A stretch of 64,000 nt of DNA, from NCBI GenBank assembly GCA_018389105.1, contig JACATO010000329.1, positions 1,467,501 through 1,531,500 of the forward strand, read 5' to 3'. Shown here in pieces: positions 1 to 13,000 of this stretch (the first letter of the stretch is position 1; each line of letters begins with the position of its first letter). This stretch comes from Nautilus pompilius. Lineage: Eukaryota > Mollusca > Cephalopoda > Nautilida > Nautilidae. Position numbers and translations under genes: made by a program. The notes under the pieces were generated by a model, which saw nothing but the letters and a program-made list of their open reading frames with translations, had not been told where the DNA came from and made no database searches.

Positions 1-1027
1 TCCTTTCATAAAAAGCATAAGCAATAAGCATAACCTTGTTATCATTAGAATGGTGCCATGAGTGGTGTCAGATATAGAAATGTGATCTTTACACATCTAT
101 AGCCATTTGTCTAAATGATAAGGTCCCAACATCATCATCATGGAATACAATGCTTATCCATGCTAGGTGCACAGGTTCACAGCATCACTCACATGGTGTA
201 GGCTGCACGATACAATATCTTGATCTAGAAGTGGCCCTGGTCTCTCAACATCTCACAACAGATGGATAGTCTGTTTTGTTCAATAGCAAGATGTGTATAA
301 GCCACATTATTAAAACCTTGTCTGCCAATGTGATGATCAAATTTAGACGTATCAGTGGCATTTTGTTTGCTCATTTCAGACAGGTAATTTGTTTTCGTCC
401 AATAACTTAACTTAGCTACCACTAACATACAAGTTGCTTTTATGCAGAGTTTGGCAGGTTTTCTTCAACCAGAATATAAACAGTTATGAACATACCATGC
501 AAACACTACAAGCTTGGGAACACATGTTGCTTTTTTTTTTTGTATATTAGAATGCTTAAGGATATTTTGTAACAGTCTTGTCAGAGTTAGTTCCCTTCCA
601 CTGCTTTTTTTTTTCTATTGTAGAATCCCTTTTGTGCCATGTGGCACTATTGTTCCAAGAAATTCCAGGAATGACCATCTTAGACTTTGAGAACCAGAGG
701 AAAGGAAATCTGTGTGTAGTGTGATCTAGAGTAGTTTTAAATAACTGATAGATTAAACAATGTTTGCAACCAATTGCTTATGGCTTTGAATAATTAATAG
801 AAGCTAATTGTGACATCTTTTGTGCTTTATCTGAATTTTTAAAAAAATTGAAATAAAAGCAGAATAAAACTAAAAAAAAAAACAAAAAACCAGTAACTTT
901 TTTATAATGTTAAGGAGATATAATACCAAAAAATGAAAGATATTCATGAAAAATACTCTATGATGCAGATCACCTGTACCAGTGATGTTTAGGTCAAATT
1001 ATTATTGTAATCTTTTTTTTACCTCAG
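1..1027 (+). other. Sequence upstream of the first recognised MTIF2 exon
   Basis: AT-rich sequence ending in the polypyrimidine tract and AG that precede exon 1028-1139, so at least its 3' part is intron. No recognisable promoter, transit-peptide reading frame or RNA gene. One weak exon-like segment (624-715) is listed separately. Confidence 0.6.
624..715 (+). other. Candidate upstream MTIF2 exon (weak)
   Basis: A T-rich tract and TTGTAG precede a 92-base stretch open for 30 codons in one frame, containing FENQRK. It ends before GTAGTG, a weak donor. It would leave phase 0, which is what exon 1028-1139 needs. The N-terminus of this protein family is poorly conserved, so similarity cannot confirm it; chance is quite possible. 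Confidence 0.2.
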
Positions 1028-4000
1028 GTGCGACCCATAAGATATAAAACAAAACCAATGAACAAAGACATGAAGGCTATCCCAGTATGGAAGAACATGA
1101 CTGTGGCTCAGCTCGCCGCCAAGATGGAAAAAGATGTTGGTGAGTGGTTTTTTGTTGGAGATATAAAATATCTTAATAAAATGAACTTAGCCCTGTAGTC
1201 ACCAATCTTTTACTCAGTGAATCTCCCCAATTTCCAGCACCACCATTGCTGCAGGGCACCTGGAAGAATTATTCCCACTAAATATTTAAAAAGAAGGGAA
1301 AAATGATGAAATAATGCAATTGCTGCATTCTAGGATCTAGGCCTCGAATAACTGCATCTTGAGTTCTTGGTGTGAGGCTTGTGATGTGCAGGCTACAGGA
1401 GGTTGTGGAGCATATCACAGAAAGCAGGGCATATACACACACATCAACAGCAATTAAAAGATCAAATGATGTATGAAAATAATCATGGTACTGGTTAGTT
1501 TTGTGGCCACATCCCTTCTTGTTGCAACTACTGGTTTAGCCTTTATGTGTGCATTATAAAGAAAATGAAATGCCAAGAAGTTAAATATTTTTGAAAAACC
1601 AAGTAAAACAACAACTATACATTAACATGCTCCATCTTTCTGGATATTTATCCATTAGTTAAATGAATAGCAGAATCCTGGTGAGCATTCAAAGGTGTAG
1701 CAATTCTTTGCATGGATATATTGTTTTTTTGTCATCATTGGACTTGTATGGGTAACGGGGTATTCAGTAGAATTTGGTCAGTGACTGATTAATCTTCTAT
1801 CTTTAGATCATGTTTTTGAGGTGCTGATGTTCGTGAAAAATGGTGAAAGATATGAAATGGAAGACAGTGGTGAGTATCTGAGGAGAAATAAGATTTCCCT
1901 GCTAAACAATTTTATTTCCTTTTAGATTTTTAAATATAAATACTGAAACTATTGGTTTATCAGTATGTTTGAAATATTATTATTATTATTGTTATTCATC
2001 AGGGAAGTATGCTGCAGTAGCTTGGGTGTTATGGTTTCAGATACAAACTAGCATAGTTGATGATAAAAAATAAGTTGATATAGCTTATTTAAACTTTAGT
2101 TAAGGTTACACTTAAAAAAAAAAAAGGATTAATAGAAAAGGTTATGGAAATAGGTTAGTTTGGTGCACTTTTATAATGGCTAGAAAAGTTTTTGGAAAAC
2201 ATAACAAATGCTCAGTATTAAATGGAATATCAACATGTTGGTGTACTGCAGGGTTTACTTTTGTGTCCGGTACTGTTTTTGCTATATGTAAATGATACTG
2301 ATAATGTAGTAGATGCTAATAAAAACTTTCATATATTTTTGTATCATTTGCAAATTGTTAATATTGAAAAGGATGGAAATATTTTTGTGTAAATTTGAAT
2401 AATATATTAGTTTAGTTACTGAAGTGGAAAATAGAGTATAATGTTAAAAAATTGTAAATTTATTCATGTGGATAATAAACATCATTATAATCATCATTAT
2501 ACCAGTGACACTAAACTGGGAAACAATTTCAGAAAAGGATCTACGGGTTATTGTTAGCCAACATCTCAAAGAGGAAGAGGCATATTTAAGCTACAAACAA
2601 AACAAAAATAGAATGTTAGGAGTTATTAACTTGAGTATAAAATATAAAAGTAAATAAGTTTTTTTGTTGTAAAAGTTCTTGGTTCATCCACATCTTGAAT
2701 ATGACATGCAGATTTGGAGTTTTAATTTGAAAAAGGATAATGATTTATTAGAGTCGTATTGTACACCAGTCTCAAAAATGTGGAGATAACCTCTTTACAA
2801 GGGACACAACCCTGGCGAAAGAGAGAGGGGGCAAGCGCAGTGCTGTGGTTGACCACTAGAGATGGTGGCCTATCCTGCACCATGTGCATGGTACTTCTAA
2901 CTTTGGCAGGGAAATCTTTACTAGAACTTTTCATTTTTAGATGTGGTGGGAGGAAGCCCACACAACCAGCCAGTGAAGAAGAGTGAGAAAATAGCATGCA
3001 AAGGAGGTATGCCAGACTGGGAATGGAACTCGGTTTCACTGGACTGCCAGTCTAACAAATGGTTACCCTGGCAGAGAGAGAGTTAGGCACAGACCTACTA
3101 GAATGCTTTTGTAGTTGGAATATGCTGAATGATTAAGAATATCAAATTTACCAAATCTGAATTTTAGAAATTTACAAGGTCGAATGTCTCCACTAACTAC
3201 ATGACTGTAAGAACTGTACATAAGAAATTTAATCTCCATATACTGCTGTATTTTTTCTGTTTTTCAAATTTGCATAATTTCTCATTTGATTGATAAACAG
3301 AATAGAAAGTATAATGACAATTATGAATATCAAATAAATTATGTACACTAGTACATACATTATTTCCCTTATTGAAATAGAAAAATCAATGATAAATAGA
3401 CATTTAGAATACAAAGAAAGCACTACATGATTTTTATAATTAAAAGCTTCAAGCTTTACAAAAATAAAAATAAATAAAACAGTAAACAAAATTTTATATA
3501 TAGTGGCAAATAAATTTGTAACTGTTGATGCAAAAAAATTAAAAAGCCAGAACTGAGTTTCTTAGATTTAAAAAAAAATACAAGAGCAACAATGAAACCC
3601 ACTACAAATTAAAAAATGTGGAAGTAAATGACATACGAGGATATCTACTGCTTAAAAAATTAACATCAAAGATCACGAAAGGTAGCTAAGAATAATGCAC
3701 TATAGGTTAGTGAGTAGAACAGCAGTCTGGTTACAGTACTTTCAGGTGAGATAAAGGCCTCCAGTCTTGTTGGACCGTTGCAACCAGGTGTAAGGATGAG
3801 ATGTACTTTTCAAAAATTTTTTTTTTATTGAAAAGGTGCACAATTTTTGTAAAAAAATTTTGTCATTCAAAAAAAAAAAAAGAATATGGGGATTATGGTT
3901 AACTTCCACACTACTGTCATATTTTCTGTCACCCATTTAATAATTTCTGAAAGGTTAGAGCCCTTTAATTATGTCTTACTGCTGCTGCTCAAAGTCAGGT

Positions 4001-7000
4001 CATAGTTACACTGAGATGTTAGCATATGCAGTGCATCATTTCTGTACTCTGTATTTAATTGTTTTGCAGTTCTTGATGATGAAGCAGTCATCCAAGACAT
4101 TGTCAGGAAGTCAGGTTTCAAGATTGTTTATGCAAAAACTACATCGGAGAAAGTAAAAGAAAACAAAGATACTGTTAAACAGTAAGTATGCGGTAAAAAC
4201 TCAGCCTTTTATTCTTTGGTTGAAATATATGTTGGCAGCCATAATTATGGACTCAGCAGTGAAAACAAAACACATCAGAGTTCCAACATTTTGCTTTGTC
4301 ATGTTTATATGTATGAACAGTCATTTGCTAATATATATACATATGAAAATGGTGGTGATGACTGCCAGTTTGTTTCACAGTATCTTTGGGAAAATACAAC
4401 AATAAGTAGAATTTAATTGGGATTGCCTTTTTAATTACAATTCTTTAAAATTCTAATAATATTTATTAGATACATCTTTGCTTTTGTTGATCATGATTTT
4501 TGCCAGTCAGTAATATACACAATACTTCCACTTACAGGTTTTTTTATTCAGCTTGTTCTTTTAGACTTCAGGCCCTGGAAATTTTAATTTTATTTTGAAA
4601 TATAAACTGCAGCAAAAAGGAAGTCCTTTGTATTATACAAGAGTGCTAGGGTTTTTTTTCTCTTAAAAAAAAAGGAGTATGTAGAAAGTCATTCTGTCTG
4701 AGGTAAATTGCAATAAATAAAAAAGAAATTAGAAAATGTACTACATCTTAGATGAACTATAATTTTGGCCATTCAAGAAATGGGTTCTGGAATTTTCATC
4801 CTTTGGTTGGTTACATTTACTTGTCCTGTGTTTTGATTGGATAGTTGATTTGTTTTTTTTAATCCCTTGTTAAGAATCATTTTAGAGAATAGATTTATTT
4901 CTAGTAATAATTAAGATTACATTACACAGTTATGAGGTCAACAACTGGCTGAATCGGCTTCGCTGTGTATCACCAGCAGCCCAATGGGGCAAGATCTGCA
5001 GTTGTTGGCAGCAGGAGTCATGGACCTTTTGAATATTTAATCTCAGACATTTCTGTTTCGTGTATGTAGCCTAGAAAACAAAATATTGTGCACTAAATTT
5101 GAAATTGTAATTTAATAGCTCTTATTTACCTGGAGGTGCACGGACACATTTTAGAAATAAGATGAAAATTTATAAATGACACAAACTGCAGTTTCTGTTA
5201 TAACTGTTCGGTTATCCCTGAATCTCCTCTTTTTCCAGGTTTGACATAAAATGATAGACAATGAAAAAAAGCATTTAACAAGCAGTTTAGTAGTTTTTAA
5301 CTGTTTCGCTGCTAAGTTTTCTACATGATATTACACTAAACATTTCCATTAACGAATTGAAATGACCATTTTACAACAAGTTTGGCGGGCCACAGTGCTG
5401 GACCTGCAGTCGCAAAACAGGTAAACGGCATCTAATGTTAAATGGTTCTTTATGTATTGTTTAGGTCTCTACCTGATCCTTCCAAGTTGGTGAAGCGACC
5501 TCCTGTTGTGACAATAATGGGCCATGTGGATCATGGGAAGACAACTCTGCTTGATGCTCTCCGTCATTCCAGTATTGTAGCTGGCGAGTTTGGTGGAATA
5601 ACTCAGCATATTGGGGCTTTCTCGGGTAAGGTTCACATTTGTAGTTTGCGTGCTGTGATAAAAAGTAACATCTCAGACTTTTCCCTGGTGCTGCTGTTAA
5701 CTTCAGCTTTTTTACTCAACTTGTCGAACAAACCAGAATGTGGACACAGAGCAGTTTGAGTGTTGGAGATAATAGTTAATTTTATAGACTATTGCAGTTG
5801 TTCCCCCTCTCTCAGAATGCTATAAAAAGACTTAATGAGGAAACTCTATGCTTCATCTCTCATCCAGGGCTGGGCTCAGATTAAAGAATTCCCCACCCTG
5901 AAATGTAATCAGTATATTTAGATGTCTGGTCCGTTCTATCAGTCAGTCAAAAAGGTTCAGGATGCAGAGGTATTCTGGGAATTAGGTTAGTAACAACATT
6001 TTCATGTTGATGGAAATGCTTGATGTTAATCATTTAATCTCTTGACCAAACACCTCATGCCTAGGTGTAGAGCTTCTTCAGAGAATAAAATGTGGAAAAT
6101 CGACCTGTTTCAGTAAAACTTCCATCTGGAGAGCAGATAACATTCTTGGACACACCTGGACATGCAGCTTTTACAGCCATGCGGGCACGGGGAGCCCAGC
6201 TGACTGACATCATTGTGCTAGTTGTGGCTGCTGAGGATAGTGTAATGGAGCAAACTGTGGAGTCTATTCAGCATGCGCAGAATGCTAAAGGTCAGTTCAC
6301 ACATGACTCCTCTCTCTCCCCCCTCCATTCATACTTCATTTCAGACACTCTTCCTTTTTTGAAAATAATAATTTAGTTTCTCAAATAACTGGTCTTACAC
6401 TGGATATTGTTGTAGTTATTATTATTATTATTTTAATTTGCTGGCAACATAATAGCTAAAATCTGATTGCATTGTGCTGAAAAGGCACTTTAGCAGGACT
6501 ACACATTTCATACATAAGCAGTAAGTGTGGATCAGATTTTCTTGGAAGTCAAGGAAAAGAGCTACTGAAATATATCAAACGTTGCAGGCAGTGTTTGACT
6601 ATACATCTAGCTCTATTCTGTGGTACAACATTTGAATAGTTTACTCAATTTAGAGATGGTAGAATATCCGGTGAAGATTATTGACAGTCAGTCATTCTTG
6701 TTTCTTGTTTGTGATTTGATTCATGTAGACAGGTCAATGACTGTCAGAACATCAGTCAATTATTACAGGAGATTTTGGGCTGCAATACGTTTCTGCAAAG
6801 TTTGTTACATACCTCTCTGATAAGCAGAAAAAGCATCATGCCCTTGCAAGTCAGGATCTTAGTAAATGACAAGCAAACCAGAATTTCTTTAAAACATCAT
6901 ACCAGGTAAAGAAACTTGGGTTTGTGGTTATGATCTGAAACCTAGGCACCACCATCTTCCAGAGTGAAGAAAGCAAGGAAGATGAGATTGAAAGTGAAGA

Positions 7001-10000
7001 TAATGCTGATAGCATTCTGTGACAGTGCACCATGAATTTGTCAGAAATGGTCAGACAGCGAACCAGGCATCTTATATAACTTTTATACAAGATGTGCATC
7101 TTGACAGTACACCAGCACACTTTCCATTCATCGCTTTTTGGCCAAACCCTGGATTCCAGTTATTGCGCCTCACCAAATGAAGCATTTCCTGCAAGGGAGA
7201 TTTAATTCTATCCACTACTATTGCAAATACAGAAGTATCTTTATAACAGATCTCTAAAGAATACAAAAAGTGATTCCAGAACCACTGTGCATAAAGGGAC
7301 ACCTGTAAATACTTAGTGTCATGGTATTACCACAATAGATTCAGTCTAGAAACTGTAATCACATTTCATGCATGTTATCTCCCATATAAACAACAAGAAT
7401 TCCTTAGGGGGAGACAACTTAACTTCTATTCTATGTTGTGTGTAATATTCTTATTGCATTTTGGATGCTATGATGATGAATTATGCGAGTGATACTGGTA
7501 CATTTCCTTTGGCTCATAATAATGATTATTTTCAAAAATAGTATATGCAAATTTTAAAAAATGAATCTGCTTCATGCATTGGATGCCTGTTTATGGTGGG
7601 GAAATGCAAAGATTGCATCCTGATTGCTGAAATCTGTTCCTTCCACATTTATTTTTCACATTTGATAGTAACAGATAAAAGAGCAATCTTTTGATTATTT
7701 CTGGATTCAGTGTTAAAAATTTGTTGTTTTTTTTTGTCTTATTTATGGGTAATGTGAAATTAAGATTTTGGTTGCATCTGTACTAAAAGTCTGAGCTTTT
7801 GGTAGAATAATTCAAGCTGTAAAATAGTTGTTCCTACTTTGATAAAGCTGGAATTATAACATCACTTGCCATTTATTCCTCTTAAAATACATTCTTTATT
7901 GTAGAGAACCAAGAAAGTCTAAGTAATCTGTTTGAAAATTCATGCACATACAAAAAATGGACAATTTTAGCTTGCAAGTTAAATGTTAATTGATGTTTCA
8001 TGTTGTTTACTCTATTTCGCATAGGTGAAGGAAATGGTTTTCTTGTTTTGAAACAAAGTTAATTTTTATAGTTTGATAAATGAAACAATGTAAGTACATA
8101 GCAAAGTACAGCAATAAAACACACACACACCAGAATAGTGTGTGCAGAACCATTCTGGTTACTGGGAAAATTAAGAAAATACTGTACAGTAAAAAGACAA
8201 AGCATAATAAAATTTTGAAAATATTTAATGCTGTACTTTGTCAGCTGTATCTGAAGTTGGGCTTGCATGGTACAGAGCAGGCTATCTTGCTCTTGTGCTA
8301 TCTGTAGCTGGGAAGTGAGTTACTCTCCTCCCATTCCATGATGCAGGGAATCTAGCTCCTTAGGTAGAGATGATGGCAATGGCAGGGTTACAGCTCCTGA
8401 GTGGATGGGAGAGTGGTGTCAGAAACAGCACTAGTACTTCTAGAGAAATCTGCTTATCTCTTTTTCATCTTGGGAGGCCTTGAAGGAAGCATTGGTGTCC
8501 ATAGCTAGGGGCCATCAACATCCACCCCTTTACCCCACACTGTCCTCAGTGACAGCTACATCAGTGGTGGATGTTGTTGAAGTCAAACCCTTCAATGTCC
8601 CCATTGGCAAGGGTGGTACTGCTGAGCTTGTTTCAAGTTTCCTTTAAATTGAACACAGCATTTTTGATGTTTTACTCTCTTGTTTTTGAGGGTCTGGGAC
8701 CATGTAGATCTCCCCCCCCCCACCTGACAAGGCTCCACCACCAGGACATCATCGAGCATGAGTTAGGTCAGTTTATAGGCATGAATGATGGACTAGATCA
8801 ATGTCATAACAGAATATGCAGAAAATTTGGGCATAAACACACCTCATGTGAGCAACAGGTGGATGCAAGTGAATCACAGCATCCCTGGACAGTCACATCC
8901 ACCAGGTGTTTCGTTATCAAGAGGCCTTTCCCAATTCTTGTTAGTTTGGGTACTGCAGTAGGCAGAGTTGGAGAGAAACTAATTGGATTAAAATGAGAGT
9001 AGACATGATTAACCAAAGTTTAGTGCTACCATAGACAACAGTTTACATGCATGACTTTTCTTCTGTTGCAGTTCCTTTAATTGTGGCCATCAATAAGATT
9101 GACAAACCTGAGGCCGACATAGTAAGGACAGCTACTTTATTATTTGATTGGAAATCAAACAGATTGTCCATGTAAAAAAATTTTAAAAGCCTGATGGGTC
9201 ATATTTTAAATTACTTTTATAGTTTCATCATGTGAGTGTTGTTCAGTATGTAGGGAATGAAGTGAAGGTTTTACAGACCTAATGGAAAACCAATCTTTAA
9301 ATTAGATGGGTTCCACCTTTTCTCTTTGTTTTACTGTGATCCATTTTTAATGCATTAATCCTGTTAATGATCCAGTGGGCAGTCAAAACATCAACACTAA
9401 GTATCCAGACACTGGCTGCTTTAATTGTGCTTCTGCTTTATGCAGGAAAGGACAGAGAGAGACTTGATGGCAAACAATGTGGCTGTTGAGGCCCTAGGTG
9501 GTGATGTGCCTGCAGTTCCCATTTCAGCGTTAAAGGTAAAATATTTCCTACCATTTGTTTTTTATACTGTTGGATTGCACTTATTTTTTATGACATCTGT
9601 TTTATTTAATATATGGGTGGTTCATTGTGTACAGAGTTGAGGTGTTTTTCTTAGAGGCACCAACGCACCTTGTCTAACACCTGCCAAGAGCCTGCGTTTC
9701 TAGGACGTAACACGTGGCACTTAACTACATTTCCACCTTCAGAATCCTTTTGTGCCCCAAAAAAGAAAGGCCGTCATTTAACATCGCCGATACTTGCATG
9801 CACAAGTGGCTCCAGCTGTTTCCAGTATTCCGCCCGTCTCTTACCTTCCTACGAGTAACAGTTCCTGATAAACATCAGTTGCCTTTTGTCTGTTACCAAA
9901 ACATCCTGCCACTGCTCTTACAATGGACTTGCCTGCAGTACAGTGGTAGTAACCAGGTCTGCTGCTGCACCCAAGATCCCACTGCAGAATCCTTGTAGTT

Positions 10001-13000
10001 TATTAACCTGCTAAAATGAAAAATGGTTTTTACTTAATGAACCGATCTCATATATAAACTGAAAAAAAAAACATTAAAATCAGCTAAGACTTCATGTAGG
10101 AAGCCCAACTTAATCAGAGAAACTGTTATCAGAAATCATTCCTCCATAATACAGGAGTCTCGCCATCACAGTGTAATCCGTCAACATTGTTTATAGTATT
10201 TGAGAGACAATCGATAGCGAGGAGGGGGACATAATTCGCTGTGTGACCTGTGAGGAGAGTTTATTCTGACTTGGTTATTTTACAGGAAACAAATCTGCTG
10301 GAGTTACAGGAGACCATCACTGCTTTAGCAGAGGTGCTTGAACTGAAAGGAGACCAACAGGGTCTTGTTGAGGGCCGTGTTGTCGAGGCCCGCACAGATC
10401 TGGGCAGAGGGTAGTAAAGTATTTATAGCTATTTTAACTGTTTCCGATCACTTTTCAGTAAAACTGTATTCTTTCACCATGCTACTCCATCATGGCAGTT
10501 TAAAAACTGTACTGACTATCACTCCAGCATTTTCAGTTTTGTACCTGTTCTTTTTACAACTTCAGAGAGTTAAACAGATTTTTTGTAGTTTTATAAGTTT
10601 GGAACCCTTTTTTAAAAAAGTGTGTCAGGGACATTAAAATAAAGCCCAGCTGAGATATCATCTGGCCAGCTTTCATTTCCACAGTATGGAACTGAATAGA
10701 ACAATTTCACACACACGCACACAATGTGCACTTTTCTTTCAGAAAACTTGCTACTGTGATTGTCCAGAGGGGAACCCTGAAGAAAGGATGTTATATAGTA
10801 GCTGGTACAGCGTGGGCAAAGGTAAGTCAGTTAAAATGTTGTTGTGCTATAACAGAACAATCACATCTCTGTACTTACAGGCTCCAAACGGCATCACTGA
10901 AGCAGTTAGTTTCAATAATACAAGCACAGATATCTGTTTTGATGTTTCTCTATTTCATTGGGCATGTGGATAATTACATATAAGCTATCTGATGACAGGT
11001 TACCAGCAATAGTTTTAATTAACTATAAACTTGCTGTTTTCTAGTTTATTCCATCAGTGGTGTCTTTACAACTACATTCTGCAATGTCAATGTTGACTGT
11101 TTTGGTCTCCATAAAACTGATTAAAATCGATATTTTCACCTGAACCTCTGCAGATGAATTTATTTCTCTTCAAGGTAAGGAGCATGTTCAATGACATGGG
11201 GAAGCCAGTACAGGAAGCTGTGCCCAGTTCTCCAGTGGAAATCATTGGTTGGAAGGAACTACCTTCAGCTGGAGATGAGATATTTCAAGTTGAATCTGAG
11301 GTAATGTAAATTTACCATGTTTGCTCATGAAAAACTCACTAATACAAATTACTCTATTTTGGTCATGTTATGGATACTAATAATTTTATTAAATAAACAA
11401 AAATGTTTTGAAGATATAGGAAGGCAGCAGTGTCAGTCCAATTCTCAAACGAGAGAGGGTGAAACCTGTTGCTAGTTTTTTCTTTCCAGCTTGCACTATT
11501 GAAGGTTTGTGTCCTTGAACTGAAACCTGCCTAGGTCAGTTCAGTGACTTTGAAGCATCTATAAATTCTCTGAATGGCATCCATCCATCCATTGCAGGTG
11601 AGAATAGTAATGTGGAAGCTGTTTAACTTGTAGATAGTCTAGGTATATCAGCTGAATATTGGAAGATTCAACTCAGTTTTCTTGATAATAAAAATTACTT
11701 TTTTTTTTATATGAGTAATATTCATGTTAATTAAGAAAGAGAATAGAAAATCTAGTCTTTTCCTGTTTGTTTGCATTATGTAAACTTCAGCGAGTGCTTT
11801 AGTCATTGTTGTTCTTCTACATTTCCAGCAAAGAGTCAAAGAGGTGGTAGCCTGGCGGAAACAGCAGCAGCAAGAACAGAAAATGAACACGGAACAGAAG
11901 ATCATAGAGAAGAAACGCCAAGTGGAACGGATGGTCTACGAAGAAGAGCTAGAGAAAAGAAGGGCTGCAGGTCGCATTAAGAGAAAACCAACAGGTCCCA
12001 AACAGAAAGAGATTGTCAATACATATGAAGGACCCCAGCTGTCGCTAGTATTGAAAGGTAACTGATGTGGGATTATACAAAACCAACTGACACATTTAAA
12101 ACGGTGACCTCCTCCTGCACATAATATTGAATGTTAATTTTTTCTCTCCCCACTCCTCTCTTCAAAAAAAAAAAAAAAAGCTAGTAACATGTAAGAATGT
12201 TATCTGGCAGCGAGAGGAGACAGAGTAGCATAATTTTGTGTGTGTGCATTTTCAGGGGATGTTGATGGATCAGTGGAAGCTATTTTAGACAGCTTGGAAA
12301 GCTACAAGTCCAGTAAATGTCGCCTGGACCTGTTGCATTATGGAGTGGGTAATGTCACGGAGACTGATGTAGAACTTGCTGAAGCATTTGGAGGTAAGAT
12401 ATGATGCTCATCTACCCATAAATGCTATGTGAAAACGTAACTTATTTCTATATAGATAAGATTAATCATCTTTTTTTTTTTTTAAATTTCTAGGTGTAGT
12501 GATTGGTTTTAATGTTCGTGTGCCTGATAATGTTTCTAATCTGGCCAAAAAGAAGCAAGTGCCCATCAGAACACACAAAGTCATTTACACACTGTTCGAT
12601 GACATCAAAGAAAGCCTCACTGCTCAGCTACCTGTCACGTATCAAAAGGAAATCGTCGGTAGGTTAATCATTTGTTAAAACTTACCCTGATCATCTGAGA
12701 CACTAGAATATGGAATTCTCGCAATGCTGTTATGACTTAGAGATAAACATTGAATTTAAACTGCCATTGCATTCACAGGTCTTCAACAACAGCTTTTATG
12801 GTGGTAGAAGTTTGTATTTTTTTTTCTTTTAGGAGAAGCAAATGTAATTCAGGTTTTTGAAATATCTGACCGCAATAAGAAGATTCCTGTGGCTGGATGC
12901 AGATGTACAAAAGGGATGCTCAGTAAAAAGGAGCAGTTCCAAGTAATGCGGAGGGATCTGGTTGTTTTTGATGGTGAGTTGGAAATGTTTTGTTCTACAA

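Larger units (their letters stand above)
5465..9535 (+). other. MTIF2: MTIF2 G-domain exons (exons 4 to 7)
   Basis: Four exons encode the GTP-binding core. Exon 5465-5625 carries the phosphate-binding loop GHVDHGKT and the switch I segment [10 protein letters not shown]. Exon 6114-6290 carries DTPGH, whose His is the residue that positions the hydrolytic water in EF-Tu-type GTPases. Exon 9072-9121, only 50 bases, carries the guanine-specificity motif NKID. Exon 9446-9535 carries the SAL motif. The exons join in phases 1, 1 and 0, and the sequence across the joins aligns without gaps to the known order in the family. The 2.8-kb intron between the second and third of these is the longest in the gene. 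Confidence 0.93.

Noticed and set aside
6064..6113. Earlier acceptor for the DTPGH exon at 6064
   Set aside because: It would add sequence with stops in the required frame. The acceptor at 6113 gives the conserved join.
8571..8996. 141-codon open frame inside MTIF2 intron 5
   Set aside because: No domain, no splice logic, and the flanking MTIF2 exons join in phase across it. Listed only as intron content.
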